Shown here in pieces: positions 49,800-57,872 of a stretch of DNA of 64,000 nt. Location of the stretch: positions 1-64,000 of the forward strand of contig JAJEDJ010000050.1 in the NCBI GenBank assembly GCA_022821545.1, read 5' to 3'. The notes beneath the pieces were generated by a model, which saw only the letters and a program-made list of their open reading frames with translations, had not been told where the DNA came from and did no database searches. The stretch's first letter is position 1. Each line of letters opens with the position of its first letter. Position numbers and translations under genes: made by a program. The DNA is from Caldilineaceae bacterium. Lineage in GTDB: Bacteria; Chloroflexota; Anaerolineae; Caldilineales; Caldilineaceae.

Positions 49800-50669
49800 A
49801 TGAAAAACGGAATCGATTTGGTCGTCCTCGATATGGACGGCACGATCTATGGCAGACAGTTCGCGGGCGGCATTACTGTGAGGGTGCGGCGTGCGATTGA
49901 AGCTGTGCAGGAGGCGGGGACGCCGGTCACCATTGCCACAGGGCGAATCTTTGACTTTGTACGTGCCGTGGCGCCGGAGTTGGGCATAACGCTTCCGGTG
50001 ATCACGGCGCAGGGCGCGGTGATCGGCGATCCGGGCAGCGGAGAGGTACTGTACGAGTCGCTGATTGGGGAGGATGACGCCTGCAACGTGGCGGCCTGGG
50101 CTGACGGTGAGGAGCGCACGACGGTCTTCTATCTGAACAGTTCCGCGGGGCGTACGCGGCTGGTACAGAGGGGGCCTGGCGGAGGGAACGGCAGCGGCGG
50201 CTGGGAGGGTTGGGACAGCTCTACATATGATCACTGGTTCGGCAGCCCCAGAGAGATGCACGACAGGCTCTTAGACGTCTTGTCTGTGCCGGGCGTCCGT
50301 CCCCTGAAATTCATAACGGTGAACGACCCCGCGCTGGAACCGGATCAGACCGGCGCCCTGCAGAGGCGGTTTGGCGGAGGTATCCTTGTGAGCCGTTCGC
50401 ACCAGTACCTTGTGGAGGGAACGGCTCCGACGGCGAACAAGGGTCACGCTCTTTTGAGGTTGACGGAGCGGCTTGGAATCGACCCCAAACGCGTCCTGGC
50501 CATCGGCGACAACGAAAATGACATCCCAATGTTGCGGGAAGCCGGTCTGGCCGTGTGTATGGGCCAGGCGCCCGCGGTCGTACGGGCGGAGGCAGATTGG
50601 ATCGCGCCGACGCTGGATGAGGATGGCGCCGCGGTTGCGCTGGAACGGTTTGTGCTTTCCTGGAAGTAG
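49800..50669 (+). CDS. HAD-superfamily hydrolase (Cof-type)
   Basis: A 289-residue HAD phosphatase with a C2-type cap. Motif I is VVLDMDGTIYG (Asp9/Asp11 region), motif II PVTIATGR, and motif IV RVLAIGDNENDIPMLREAGL; the Lys motif is NKGHALLRL. Cof-type enzymes remove phosphate from sugar phosphates, pyridoxal phosphate or flavin-type substrates. The cap region contains a glycine-rich segment (GPGGGNGSGGWEGW) not typical of the family. Its ATG follows AAAAAAGAAAG. It is 156 bp after prmC and may be its own transcript. Confidence 0.87.
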   Translation: MKNGIDLVVLDMDGTIYGRQFAGGITVRVRRAIEAVQEAGTPVTIATGRIFDFVRAVAPELGITLPVITAQGAVIGDPGSGEVLYESLIGEDDACNVAAWADGEERTTVFYLNSSAGRTRLVQRGPGGGNGSGGWEGWDSSTYDHWFGSPREMHDRLLDVLSVPGVRPLKFITVNDPALEPDQTGALQRRFGGGILVSRSHQYLVEGTAPTANKGHALLRLTERLGIDPKRVLAIGDNENDIPMLREAGLAVCMGQAPAVVRAEADWIAPTLDEDGAAVALERFVLSWK

Positions 50670-50739
50670 GATTTGGTCGCTTCTCCCGCCTTGCACGAAT
50701 TTCCGGGGCTGTCGGGCCGAAACCAACCTGTCACGAGAA

Positions 50740-50769
50740 TTGGGATATTACCGGGTTTGCTGCTATACT
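50740..50769 (+). promoter_or_regulatory. candidate promoter of the carbohydrate ABC operon
   Basis: TTGGGA (50740-50745), 18-bp spacer, TATACT (50764-50769, five of six). It lies in the 361-bp gap between the HAD gene and the solute-binding gene, where no gene is supported, giving a leader of about 255 nt. The rest of this gap shows no recognised feature. Confidence 0.4.
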
Positions 50770-51030
50770 CTTGCCGAATCAGGGTCAAGATAGCAGACCT
50801 CGTGAATTCCCCCTCGCAACTGCACCCGCTGCCGTCAAGCATGTTGGGCGGGACCCTTCTGCAAAGATGCCTTTTTCCTATCCGAGCGCCTTACCCGTGC
50901 TCGACCGGTCCTAGTCAGATACCCTGCGGCCCGCGGGCGTTTTACAGCGCCGGCATGCAGCCGCCCCGGTTGGAATTGTCATTAGCCGTTGACACCTTAT
51001 CATTCAAAACGCATAAGGAGAGTGCATACC

Positions 51031-52446
51031 ATGCAAGAGAAGAAAAGTGTAAACCGACGCCAGTTCCTGCGGATGAGTTCTGCCGCAGGCGCGACTGCAT
51101 TTCTGGCGGCCTGTGCGGCGCCGGCCGCGCCGGCGGCCGACAGTTCGGGCGACGGCGAGATGATGGCCGAAATGATCTCGCTCCGTTACCAGTCGCGAGA
51201 ACCGGAGCGGGCGGCAGGCATTGCGCAGCTCTGGAAGGAGTTCTATCCGCAATTCCAGGAAGCCAACCCCAACATCGAGGTTGAATTCCTGCCGGATCCC
51301 GGGGGCGCCAACCGCCGTGAAGGCGCTCTGAGCGCGATGGTCGCCGGCAATGCGCCGGACCTGACAGAGTGGTGCTGCTCCAGTTCCACCTTTTTCATGC
51401 AGAAGGGCGAGACGCTCAGTTTGCAGCCCTATATCGACCGTGATGCCGAAGAGGTAAACCTGGACGACTACTATGAGGCCCAATTCGATCCCTGGACGTT
51501 GGATGGAGACATTCACCTGATGCCCCGCTTCACCGGCACGCAGGTGATCTACTTCAACAAGGACATGTTCGACGCCAGGGGTGTCGACTACCCGCCCCAG
51601 GAGTGGGGCGCCTGGAATTGGGAGGACTACACCAACCTCATGCGCCAGTTTGCCGATGCAGACGAGCAGCCGCAGATCTGGGGTACCTCAAACTACGGCC
51701 TGAACGCCAACTGGCTCTCCCAGTACTGGATTCGGGGCTTCGGCGCCAACATGGTGGACCAGGAAGACAATACCCATTGCGGTCTGGATTCACCCGAAGC
51801 CTATGACGCCCTGACATGGATGCGCAGCATCGTCCACGATGAACCGCTCTTCGCTTACGGCGCCGACATCGGCATGGGCGTAGTCGAGCTCTTCCTGGGC
51901 CAGCGCATCGCCCTGATGGAGATCGGCCCCTGGAATCTGGGCGTGCAGGCAGACGGCGCAACCTTCCGCTGGGACGTCGCTCCGATGCCGGACGGCCCGG
52001 CAGGACACACGACCCATCAGTCAGTCGACGGCACGATGGTCTGGAAGGGAACAGCCTATCCGGACGAGTCGTGGGAGCTGATGAAGTGGCTGACCAGCCC
52101 TCTCTACGGCCGCCTGTACATCACCTGGGCGCAGAAGCAGCCTTCGCGCAAGAGCCTGCTGCCCGAGTATGCGGAGATTATGCGAGCCGCCAATGAAAAG
52201 TTCGAAGATATCAACCTCGACGTGTTTACCAATTCAGTAGGCCAGGACATTGGCGGGCCGGAAGAGATGTTCGCCGAGGACCTGATTACGAAGAATCAGA
52301 TTCTGAAGCCTGCCTTCGACCTGGTGATGTTGCTCGGCGAGCAGCCGGTTGAACTGATCGTAGATCACGCCGACGTTGCAACCCGCTTCAATCGCGGCGA
52401 GATAAACATCGAAGATCTGGGCGCAGAGCTGGATAAGCTCAGCTAG
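51031..52446 (+). CDS. carbohydrate ABC transporter substrate-binding protein (Tat-type lipoprotein)
   Basis: A 471-residue family-1 solute-binding protein. The N-terminus NRRQFLRMSSAAGATAFLAA followed by Cys is both a twin-arginine signal (RRQFLR) and a lipobox (FLAAC), so it should be exported folded and lipid-anchored. The binding-protein fold shows FNKDMFDARGVDYPP and WELMKWLTSPLYGRLY. ATG at 51031 follows AAGGAG. It is the first gene of an importer operon with two permeases after a hairpin. The ATPase is not encoded here and is probably shared, as is common for sugar importers. Sugar unknown. Confidence 0.93.
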   Translation: MQEKKSVNRRQFLRMSSAAGATAFLAACAAPAAPAADSSGDGEMMAEMISLRYQSREPERAAGIAQLWKEFYPQFQEANPNIEVEFLPDPGGANRREGALSAMVAGNAPDLTEWCCSSSTFFMQKGETLSLQPYIDRDAEEVNLDDYYEAQFDPWTLDGDIHLMPRFTGTQVIYFNKDMFDARGVDYPPQEWGAWNWEDYTNLMRQFADADEQPQIWGTSNYGLNANWLSQYWIRGFGANMVDQEDNTHCGLDSPEAYDALTWMRSIVHDEPLFAYGADIGMGVVELFLGQRIALMEIGPWNLGVQADGATFRWDVAPMPDGPAGHTTHQSVDGTMVWKGTAYPDESWELMKWLTSPLYGRLYITWAQKQPSRKSLLPEYAEIMRAANEKFEDINLDVFTNSVGQDIGGPEEMFAEDLITKNQILKPAFDLVMLLGEQPVELIVDHADVATRFNRGEINIEDLGAELDKLS

Positions 52447-52461
52447 TTCGTCGACCTGAAG

Positions 52462-52489
52462 GGCGCGGGAGGTCTCCTCCCGCGCCTTT
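52462..52489 (+). terminator. intergenic hairpin between solute-binding gene and permease
   Basis: Perfect 11-bp arms GGCGCGGGAGG and CCTCCCGCGCC with a TCT loop, followed by TTT. It lies 16 bp after the solute-binding protein stop. Such a hairpin commonly partly ends transcription or protects the upstream message, so that the binding protein is made in excess over the permeases. Confidence 0.8.
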
Positions 52490-52585
52490 CGGTCCGGGAA
52501 CGAACTGCCGCGAACGACAGAGATTGAGCCGGCGGCGAGGACTGTTTCAGGCCGCCGGCAACCTGCATGCTAACCGGGGATTCAG

Positions 52586-53545
52586 ATGGCCAGCATCAGC
52601 GAAACCCAGACACAGAAGGGTCTTGCCTCTTGGTTCAGGCGGGACGGGAAGCCAATGAAGCCGTCCACGCGCGAAGCGTGGTATGGATATCTGCTCGCGT
52701 CGCCGTGGATCATCGGGTTCATCGTCTTTACGGTTGGGCCGATGCTGGCTTCGCTGATTATTGGAATGTACCGCACCGACTTTCTGACTGAGACGACATT
52801 CGTCGGTTTCAAGTGGTATCAGAACGTGCTGCGCGACAGTCTCGTGCGTAAAGCATTGATTAATACTGCGATCTTCAGCTTCACGGTTGTGCCTATCAAT
52901 ACTGCGCTGGCGCTGCTGATCGCGGTGATGCTGAATCAGGGCATCCGGCTCCAGAGTTTCTGGCGCACCGTATATTATCTGCCGTCGGTCGTGTCCGGCG
53001 TGGCCGTTTCGTTGCTGTGGAAGTGGCTTTACCAGCCGGATATCGGTCTGTTGAATTCAATTCTGGGTCCGCTTCTGCGTCCCTATGGCATCGACCCGCC
53101 GCGCTGGATCTTCAGCACGGAGTGGGCGCTGCCGTCTTTGATCATCATGGCGTTCTGGGGCGCGGGCGGCGCAATGCTGATCTACCTGGCCGGGCTGCGG
53201 GGGATCCCGACGTCACTCTATGAGGCCGCCGAGATCGACGGCGCCAGTTCCTTCCGCCGTTTCTTCGCGGTTACGCTGCCATTGCTCACGCCGACAATCT
53301 TCTTCAACGTTGTCCTCAACATCATCATTTCATGGCAGGTATTTACGCAGGCCATGGTTATGACGCGCGGCGGTCCCAACAACGCCACTCTCACCATGGT
53401 CTTGCACATTTACAATACCGGCTTTCAGAATTTCTATTTCGGCTACGCGTCCGCCCAGGCCTGGTTCCTTTTCATCATCGTACTCATTTTCGTCATTCTC
53501 GCTTTGCGGAGCGCGTCATCCTGGGTGCATTACGAGCGGGTCTAG
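52586..53545 (+). CDS. carbohydrate ABC transporter permease (MalF/UgpA type)
   Basis: A 319-residue inner-membrane permease with about six transmembrane segments (first at residues 34-58, YGYLLASPWIIGFIVFTVGP). The conserved EAA loop EAAEIDGASSFRRFFAVTLP docks the ATPase. It has the usual FRTVYYLPSVVSGVAVSLLW-like segment of the first permease of CUT1-type sugar importers. It lies 140 bp after the solute-binding gene and 39 bp before the second permease. Forms a heterodimer with the product of the next gene. Confidence 0.92.
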   Translation: MASISETQTQKGLASWFRRDGKPMKPSTREAWYGYLLASPWIIGFIVFTVGPMLASLIIGMYRTDFLTETTFVGFKWYQNVLRDSLVRKALINTAIFSFTVVPINTALALLIAVMLNQGIRLQSFWRTVYYLPSVVSGVAVSLLWKWLYQPDIGLLNSILGPLLRPYGIDPPRWIFSTEWALPSLIIMAFWGAGGAMLIYLAGLRGIPTSLYEAAEIDGASSFRRFFAVTLPLLTPTIFFNVVLNIIISWQVFTQAMVMTRGGPNNATLTMVLHIYNTGFQNFYFGYASAQAWFLFIIVLIFVILALRSASSWVHYERV

Positions 53546-53584
53546 CCGGCGAATCCGGCAATCTCTGAGGCAGGAGCTTCTAGC

Positions 53585-54472
53585 ATGGCAACCACGGTCC
53601 AGACGCGAGCAGCCGTTCAGCCGGCCGAGCGGCACGACAACAGCAAGCTGACTGAGGGGATCTATCGCACTCTCCTGTACGGCGCGGTCGTTTTGGGAGG
53701 CATCGTTTTTGCTATCCCCTTTTACTGGATGATGCGCACTTCGGTCATGCCTACAACGCAGGTCTATCTTTTCCCGCCGGAGTGGTGGCCTGAACGGTTT
53801 GAATGGCATCACTTTAAGACGCCTTTTGCGGTCTTTCCTTTTGCCAAGTTCTTTTTGAACAGTACCTTTATCGCCGCCGGCAGTGCAGTTGGGGCGGCGC
53901 TTTCCGCCTCCGTGGTTGGATTCAGCTTTGCGCGCCTGCGTTTTCCACTCCGAGATGTCATGTTTGTGGTTGTCCTTGCCACCATGATTCTGCCCGAACA
54001 CGTCCGGCTTGTTCCGACCTACCTGCTTTTCGTCCAGTTGGACTGGATCGGGACTTACAGGCCTCTCATCATTCCGAACTGGTTTGCGCCCGCCTTCTAT
54101 GTGTTTCTGATGCGCCAGTTCTTTATGACGATCCCGAGAGAGCTGGATGATTCCGCAATGATTGACGGCTGCAATCCCATCGGACTGTTCTGGCGCATTC
54201 ATATGCCGCTGAGCCTGCCGGCGCTCGGCGTGGTCATCATTTTCATGGTCACGAACCAGTGGAATGATTTCCTCTACCCGCTCATCTACATCCAGGGCGT
54301 GCCGAACTACACTGTCGCGCTCGGTTTGCGCCTGTTTGAAGGCCATATGACAAACAATATGCAGGCGCTGATGGCGGCGTCGATTCTCGGTGTCTTGCCG
54401 ACGATCATTCTGTTTTTCTTCGCCCAACGCCACTTCGTTCAGGGAATCGTCATCTCCGGCGTAAAGGGGTAG
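53585..54472 (+). CDS. carbohydrate ABC transporter permease (MalG/UgpE type)
   Basis: A 295-residue second permease of the CUT1 type. First transmembrane segment about residues 30-47 (LLYGAVVLGGIVFAIPFYWM), then a periplasmic loop and five more. Its EAA-like loop is ELDDSAMIDGCNPIGLFWRI, with the consensus EAA changed to ELD, tolerated in the family. NSTFIAAGSAVGAALSASV is the typical core-domain start. The final ISGVKG is the common ending. Its stop codon meets the next gene region, so it is co-transcribed with the dioxygenase-like gene. Confidence 0.92.
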   Translation: MATTVQTRAAVQPAERHDNSKLTEGIYRTLLYGAVVLGGIVFAIPFYWMMRTSVMPTTQVYLFPPEWWPERFEWHHFKTPFAVFPFAKFFLNSTFIAAGSAVGAALSASVVGFSFARLRFPLRDVMFVVVLATMILPEHVRLVPTYLLFVQLDWIGTYRPLIIPNWFAPAFYVFLMRQFFMTIPRELDDSAMIDGCNPIGLFWRIHMPLSLPALGVVIIFMVTNQWNDFLYPLIYIQGVPNYTVALGLRLFEGHMTNNMQALMAASILGVLPTIILFFFAQRHFVQGIVISGVKG

Positions 54473-54555
54473 TGCAAGTTAGATTTCGGCCTGCTTTCAC
54501 TTCGCTTGCAGGCCGCCGGGCAGTGGCCCGCTTCACAACGGGAGGTACCGCGACT

Positions 54556-55446
54556 GTGCGCACGAAAGAAGAAGACAAGGAACTCGATTACCTCTTCGAC
54601 TTGCAAGGTTATCTCGTCCTGAAGGGCGCTATCTCCAAGGATGACCTGGCGGAGATGAACGGCTGGGTGGACGACCATTGGGAGATCGTCGAAAATCCGC
54701 CGCTCCTGGGCAATGCGCAACTCGACGTAAATCCTGGCGAAGAGTACTGGATAGGCAACGTTGAGGTCCACAGTTACGGCCCCGACGACGGCGTGAACTT
54801 CCAGAACATTGTCGAAGGGGGCGCAGTCTTTGAGCGCCTTATCGATCATCCGGCCTGGCATCCTCTGGCTGAACGCTATGTCAATCCGGTCAACGGCCTC
54901 TCAATTCACGAGAACCTGCTTAACGTGCGCGGCCCGGGGGGATTCCTGTACATTCACTGCGGCGGCCACACGCCTCTCTTCTATCTGACCTTCCGCCAGC
55001 ACAATACGGGCGAATGGATGGTTGGGCAGATCAACGTGTTGATGGCGCTGGAGGATATCGGTCCCGGTGATGGGCCTACCGTCCTGGTCCCGGGCAGTCA
55101 CAAGGCGACGGAGATTCACCCGCGGCTGGAGCTGGACGGCAAAGGCATCGTCGCGGCTCACCATGAGCGGGAGGCCGCGGGCACAGCGCTGGCGATGAAG
55201 GAGATCTATCTGGAAGCCGGAGACGTGGTCTTCTTCACCGACGCCATCACGCACGGATCCGCTGAGCGCACCAATCCCGGCTACCGGCGCTCGGTCATCT
55301 TCCGCTACTCGCCCCGCTACCTGCGTACGCGGTTCAACTACCAGTTGTCATCTGAACTGTCCGCGCGTCTGACGCCCCGTCGCCGCGAGATTCTCGAGCC
55401 CGTCGCGCCCCGTGGAAGCATGTTGACCCCGGCAGGCAGCGGCTAA
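54556..55446 (+). CDS. phytanoyl-CoA dioxygenase-like (PhyH) Fe/2-oxoglutarate oxygenase
   Basis: A 296-residue member of the PhyH superfamily. The family opening is YLFDLQGYLVLKGAISKDDL. The usual iron H-x-D pair is not obvious near GFLYIHCGGHTP, where residues HCGGH occur, but PGSHKATE and the second-half His (FTDAITHGSAERTNPGYRR, with the oxoglutarate Arg) are clear. It is placed as an Fe(II)/2-oxoglutarate hydroxylase, with the proximal ligand uncertain. GTG at 54556 with GGGAGG is preferred to the GTG at 54472. It lies behind the sugar permease and before a radical SAM gene, so it may act on the imported compound. Confidence 0.85.
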   Translation: MRTKEEDKELDYLFDLQGYLVLKGAISKDDLAEMNGWVDDHWEIVENPPLLGNAQLDVNPGEEYWIGNVEVHSYGPDDGVNFQNIVEGGAVFERLIDHPAWHPLAERYVNPVNGLSIHENLLNVRGPGGFLYIHCGGHTPLFYLTFRQHNTGEWMVGQINVLMALEDIGPGDGPTVLVPGSHKATEIHPRLELDGKGIVAAHHEREAAGTALAMKEIYLEAGDVVFFTDAITHGSAERTNPGYRRSVIFRYSPRYLRTRFNYQLSSELSARLTPRRREILEPVAPRGSMLTPAGSG

Positions 55447-55488
55447 CCGCTGTTGCGCCTCCGCCCACGGCCCTCGGCAGCTTGCGCA

Positions 55489-56985
55489 ATGGATATCCTC
55501 TACATTCATCCGGCCAAACAGGAAGTTGAAGCGCGTTATGACAAGTTTCGCTCCTGTCCGCCCTATCCTTTTATTCCGGTGGGCGTCGTCGGCTTCGTCA
55601 ACATGCTGCGGGCTGAAGGGTATCAGGTCCGCGGTCTGAACCTCCCGGTTGAACTTCTGCAGCGCCCCACTTTCAGTCTGCGCCAGTGGCTGAAAAGCCA
55701 GCGCATCCTGCCGAAGCTCGTTCTGATCGACCTTCACTGGTACGAGCACGCCTTCGGCGCAATGGCGGTGGCCCAAGCGGTCAAGGAGACACTGCCAGAT
55801 ACGACGGTGGTGGTCGGCGGACTGACGACTTCGTATTACGGCGAAGAGATTCTTGCCGGCTTTCCCTACGTCGACTACGCGATCCGCGGCGACGCCGAGG
55901 AACCGCTGCTTCAGCTGGCTGCTCGGGTGGTCGGCAAAGGTTCGTCACAGGTCGACGATATACCCAACCTGATACGGCGTCCCGGTAGCGGACGGAAACC
56001 GGAGCAGAATCTGGGCTTCTATTTCGCCGACTCGGCCATGCTGGACAGCCTCGACTTTGTGTCGATGGACTGGCTTTCGAATCAGCGGGCCTATGCTGCG
56101 CTCCAGTACTCCGGCGCGGGACTCATGACGCTGCGCAAGCCGAAACTGCTCAGCCACTGGCTCACGGTTGGCCGCGGCTGCGTCTTTGACTGCATCTACT
56201 GCGGCGGCGGCAAGGAGTCCCACAGCGAACTCGCCGGTCGCAACGGTTATGTTATGCGTTCACCTGAGGCGGTGGTTGAGGACGTGGCCCGCCTGGCAAA
56301 GGAGGGATTCCAGCAGGTCAATCTGTCGCTGGACATCGCCACCTATCCGGCCAAATGGTGGCGCGCCTTCTTTGCGCAACTCCGGAACGACGAAATACGC
56401 ATCGGCATCTATAACGAGTTTTTCCAGCTTCCTTCGAATGACTTCATTGACGAGTTATGCAGGACGGCCGATCTTTCTCACACAGAGGTGGCGATTTCTC
56501 CTCTTTCGGGTGACGAGGAGGTGCGGCGGCGCAACGGAAAGTTCTACACCAATGAACGCTTTTTGCGGATGCTGGAGACGCTAAAGAAGTATGAAGTGCC
56601 AATCTTTATCTATTTCAGCCTGAATCTGCCGGGGGAAACGCCCCAAACCTTTAAGAAGACGCTCAACCTGGCGGACCGGATCGGCAAGACCTACCCTCAT
56701 CACCTGTTGCGAATGCTTAATCCCTGCCATACGCTCGACCCTATGTCGCCGATGAGCCGTCAACCCGACAGCTTCGGCATGAATGTTCAGTTCACGACCT
56801 TCCAGGATTATTACGACTACTGCAAGGGGACCGGTTGGGAGCCTCGGAGGGTGGTGAGAGGCCAGCACCGCGGATTCGAAATGGCTGGCCGGCCGACGCG
56901 TATCGTTGAACAGATGGCACAGATCTGGGACGTATTCGCCCAGGCCCAGCAGTTTCGTTGCTTCCCCGTTCCCCGCGGCTGGTAG
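55489..56985 (+). CDS. B12-binding-domain radical SAM protein
   Basis: A 498-residue radical SAM enzyme with an N-terminal cobalamin-binding-like domain (residues about 1-140; DILYIHPAKQ, GFVNMLRAEGYQVRGLNLP, VVVGGLTTSYYGEEIL). The iron-sulfur cysteines are C231-V-F-D-C235-I-Y-C238, the CxxxCxxC motif. The TIM barrel follows (VNLSLDIATYPAKWW, IFIYFSLNLPGETPQTF). Members often methylate unactivated carbon or rearrange sugars and cofactors. The cobalamin-binding DxHxxG pattern is not clearly present (a DLHWYE occurs), so it may not bind B12 in the usual way. Last gene of the importer cluster. Confidence 0.87.
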   Translation: MDILYIHPAKQEVEARYDKFRSCPPYPFIPVGVVGFVNMLRAEGYQVRGLNLPVELLQRPTFSLRQWLKSQRILPKLVLIDLHWYEHAFGAMAVAQAVKETLPDTTVVVGGLTTSYYGEEILAGFPYVDYAIRGDAEEPLLQLAARVVGKGSSQVDDIPNLIRRPGSGRKPEQNLGFYFADSAMLDSLDFVSMDWLSNQRAYAALQYSGAGLMTLRKPKLLSHWLTVGRGCVFDCIYCGGGKESHSELAGRNGYVMRSPEAVVEDVARLAKEGFQQVNLSLDIATYPAKWWRAFFAQLRNDEIRIGIYNEFFQLPSNDFIDELCRTADLSHTEVAISPLSGDEEVRRRNGKFYTNERFLRMLETLKKYEVPIFIYFSLNLPGETPQTFKKTLNLADRIGKTYPHHLLRMLNPCHTLDPMSPMSRQPDSFGMNVQFTTFQDYYDYCKGTGWEPRRVVRGQHRGFEMAGRPTRIVEQMAQIWDVFAQAQQFRCFPVPRGW

Positions 56986-57157
56986 GGATTCCTACAGGTG
57001 AATTCGCAAGCCGCGTCGCCGCCGGTCTGTATCCTCTCAGGACTCTCAGCAAAGCCGTTTCTTCGTTCAGACGATGCCGTTACGTTTGCAGCCAGAGTTG
57101 CGGCGGCCTGCTATTTCGGTGACAATGAGGCTGTCAATTTTTTTGGCGCCCGTATCG

Positions 57158-57171
57158 ACTGACCGGTCAGT
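57158..57171. promoter_or_regulatory. perfect palindromic operator upstream of TetR gene
   Basis: ACTGACCGGTCAGT is a perfect 14-bp palindrome, 29 bp before the TetR start codon. TGACCGGTCA-type sites are typical for TetR-family repressors. It could autoregulate this gene and, because the men genes follow on the same strand, may govern them too. Seen directly; the binding protein is inferred. Confidence 0.7.
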
Positions 57172-57199
57172 TTGGGCCGGCTTACCCTCTGCTTTTGCG

Positions 57200-57799
57200 A
57201 TGACCGAAGAGCCCATCCGCAGCCCTGAATCGACAAGGGAGCGCATCCTGGATGCCGCCCTCAGTGTTTTCAGCCACAAGGGCTACCATGACGCGCGCCT
57301 AGACGAGATCGTCGCCGAATCCAAAACATCGAAAGGCTCGATCTATTTCCACTTTCCCAATAAGGAGCGGCTCTTCTTGGCGCTTGTGGAGAAGTTCGCG
57401 GACCTGGTCGAACGTCGAGTCACGGAAGCAATTGAGCGGCAGACGAGCCCGATGGCGAAGGTCGAGGCCGCGCTGGAGGCCTGCCTGGAGGCATTTGGAC
57501 GGTACCGGCGCCCGGCCAAGGTGATGCTGGTCCAGGCCACTGGATTGGGTACCGTCTTTGAGGAAAAACGGCTTGAAATCAACGAGCGTTTCGCCAATCT
57601 GATCCGAATCTATCTGAATGAGGCCGTCGCCGCCGGTGAAATCGATGAGGTTGACACCGACGTAATCGCTCATGCGTGGCTGGGCAGTATCTACTACCTG
57701 ACGATTCGCTGGGTCTACAGCGGAGAACCGGAACCTTCACGCATTGTCGGCACGCTGGTGCCGATGCTTCTGCAGAGCGTGAACTACACGAGGGACTGA
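57200..57799 (+). CDS. TetR-family transcriptional regulator
   Basis: A 199-residue TetR-type repressor. The N-terminal helix-turn-helix (residues about 15-60) reads RERILDAALSVFSHKGYHDA and then DEIVAESKTSKGSIYFHFPNKERLF, the standard pattern. The remaining helices form the ligand-binding and dimer domain, with the hydrophobic core GSIYYLTIRWVYSG. ATG at 57200 gives the usual short start; 42 upstream residues are not used. It lies 74 bp before menF on the same strand. The ligand is not evident; fatty acyl-CoA or quinone-like ligands are common in similar regulators, so this is guesswork. Confidence 0.88.
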   Translation: MTEEPIRSPESTRERILDAALSVFSHKGYHDARLDEIVAESKTSKGSIYFHFPNKERLFLALVEKFADLVERRVTEAIERQTSPMAKVEAALEACLEAFGRYRRPAKVMLVQATGLGTVFEEKRLEINERFANLIRIYLNEAVAAGEIDEVDTDVIAHAWLGSIYYLTIRWVYSGEPEPSRIVGTLVPMLLQSVNYTRD

Positions 57800-57872
57800 G
57801 CGGGTCCTTCCATGCATTCTACGTGACAAAATCTGGCGAAGAGGCGACGGGTACTTTCTGGGTTCATGTAAG

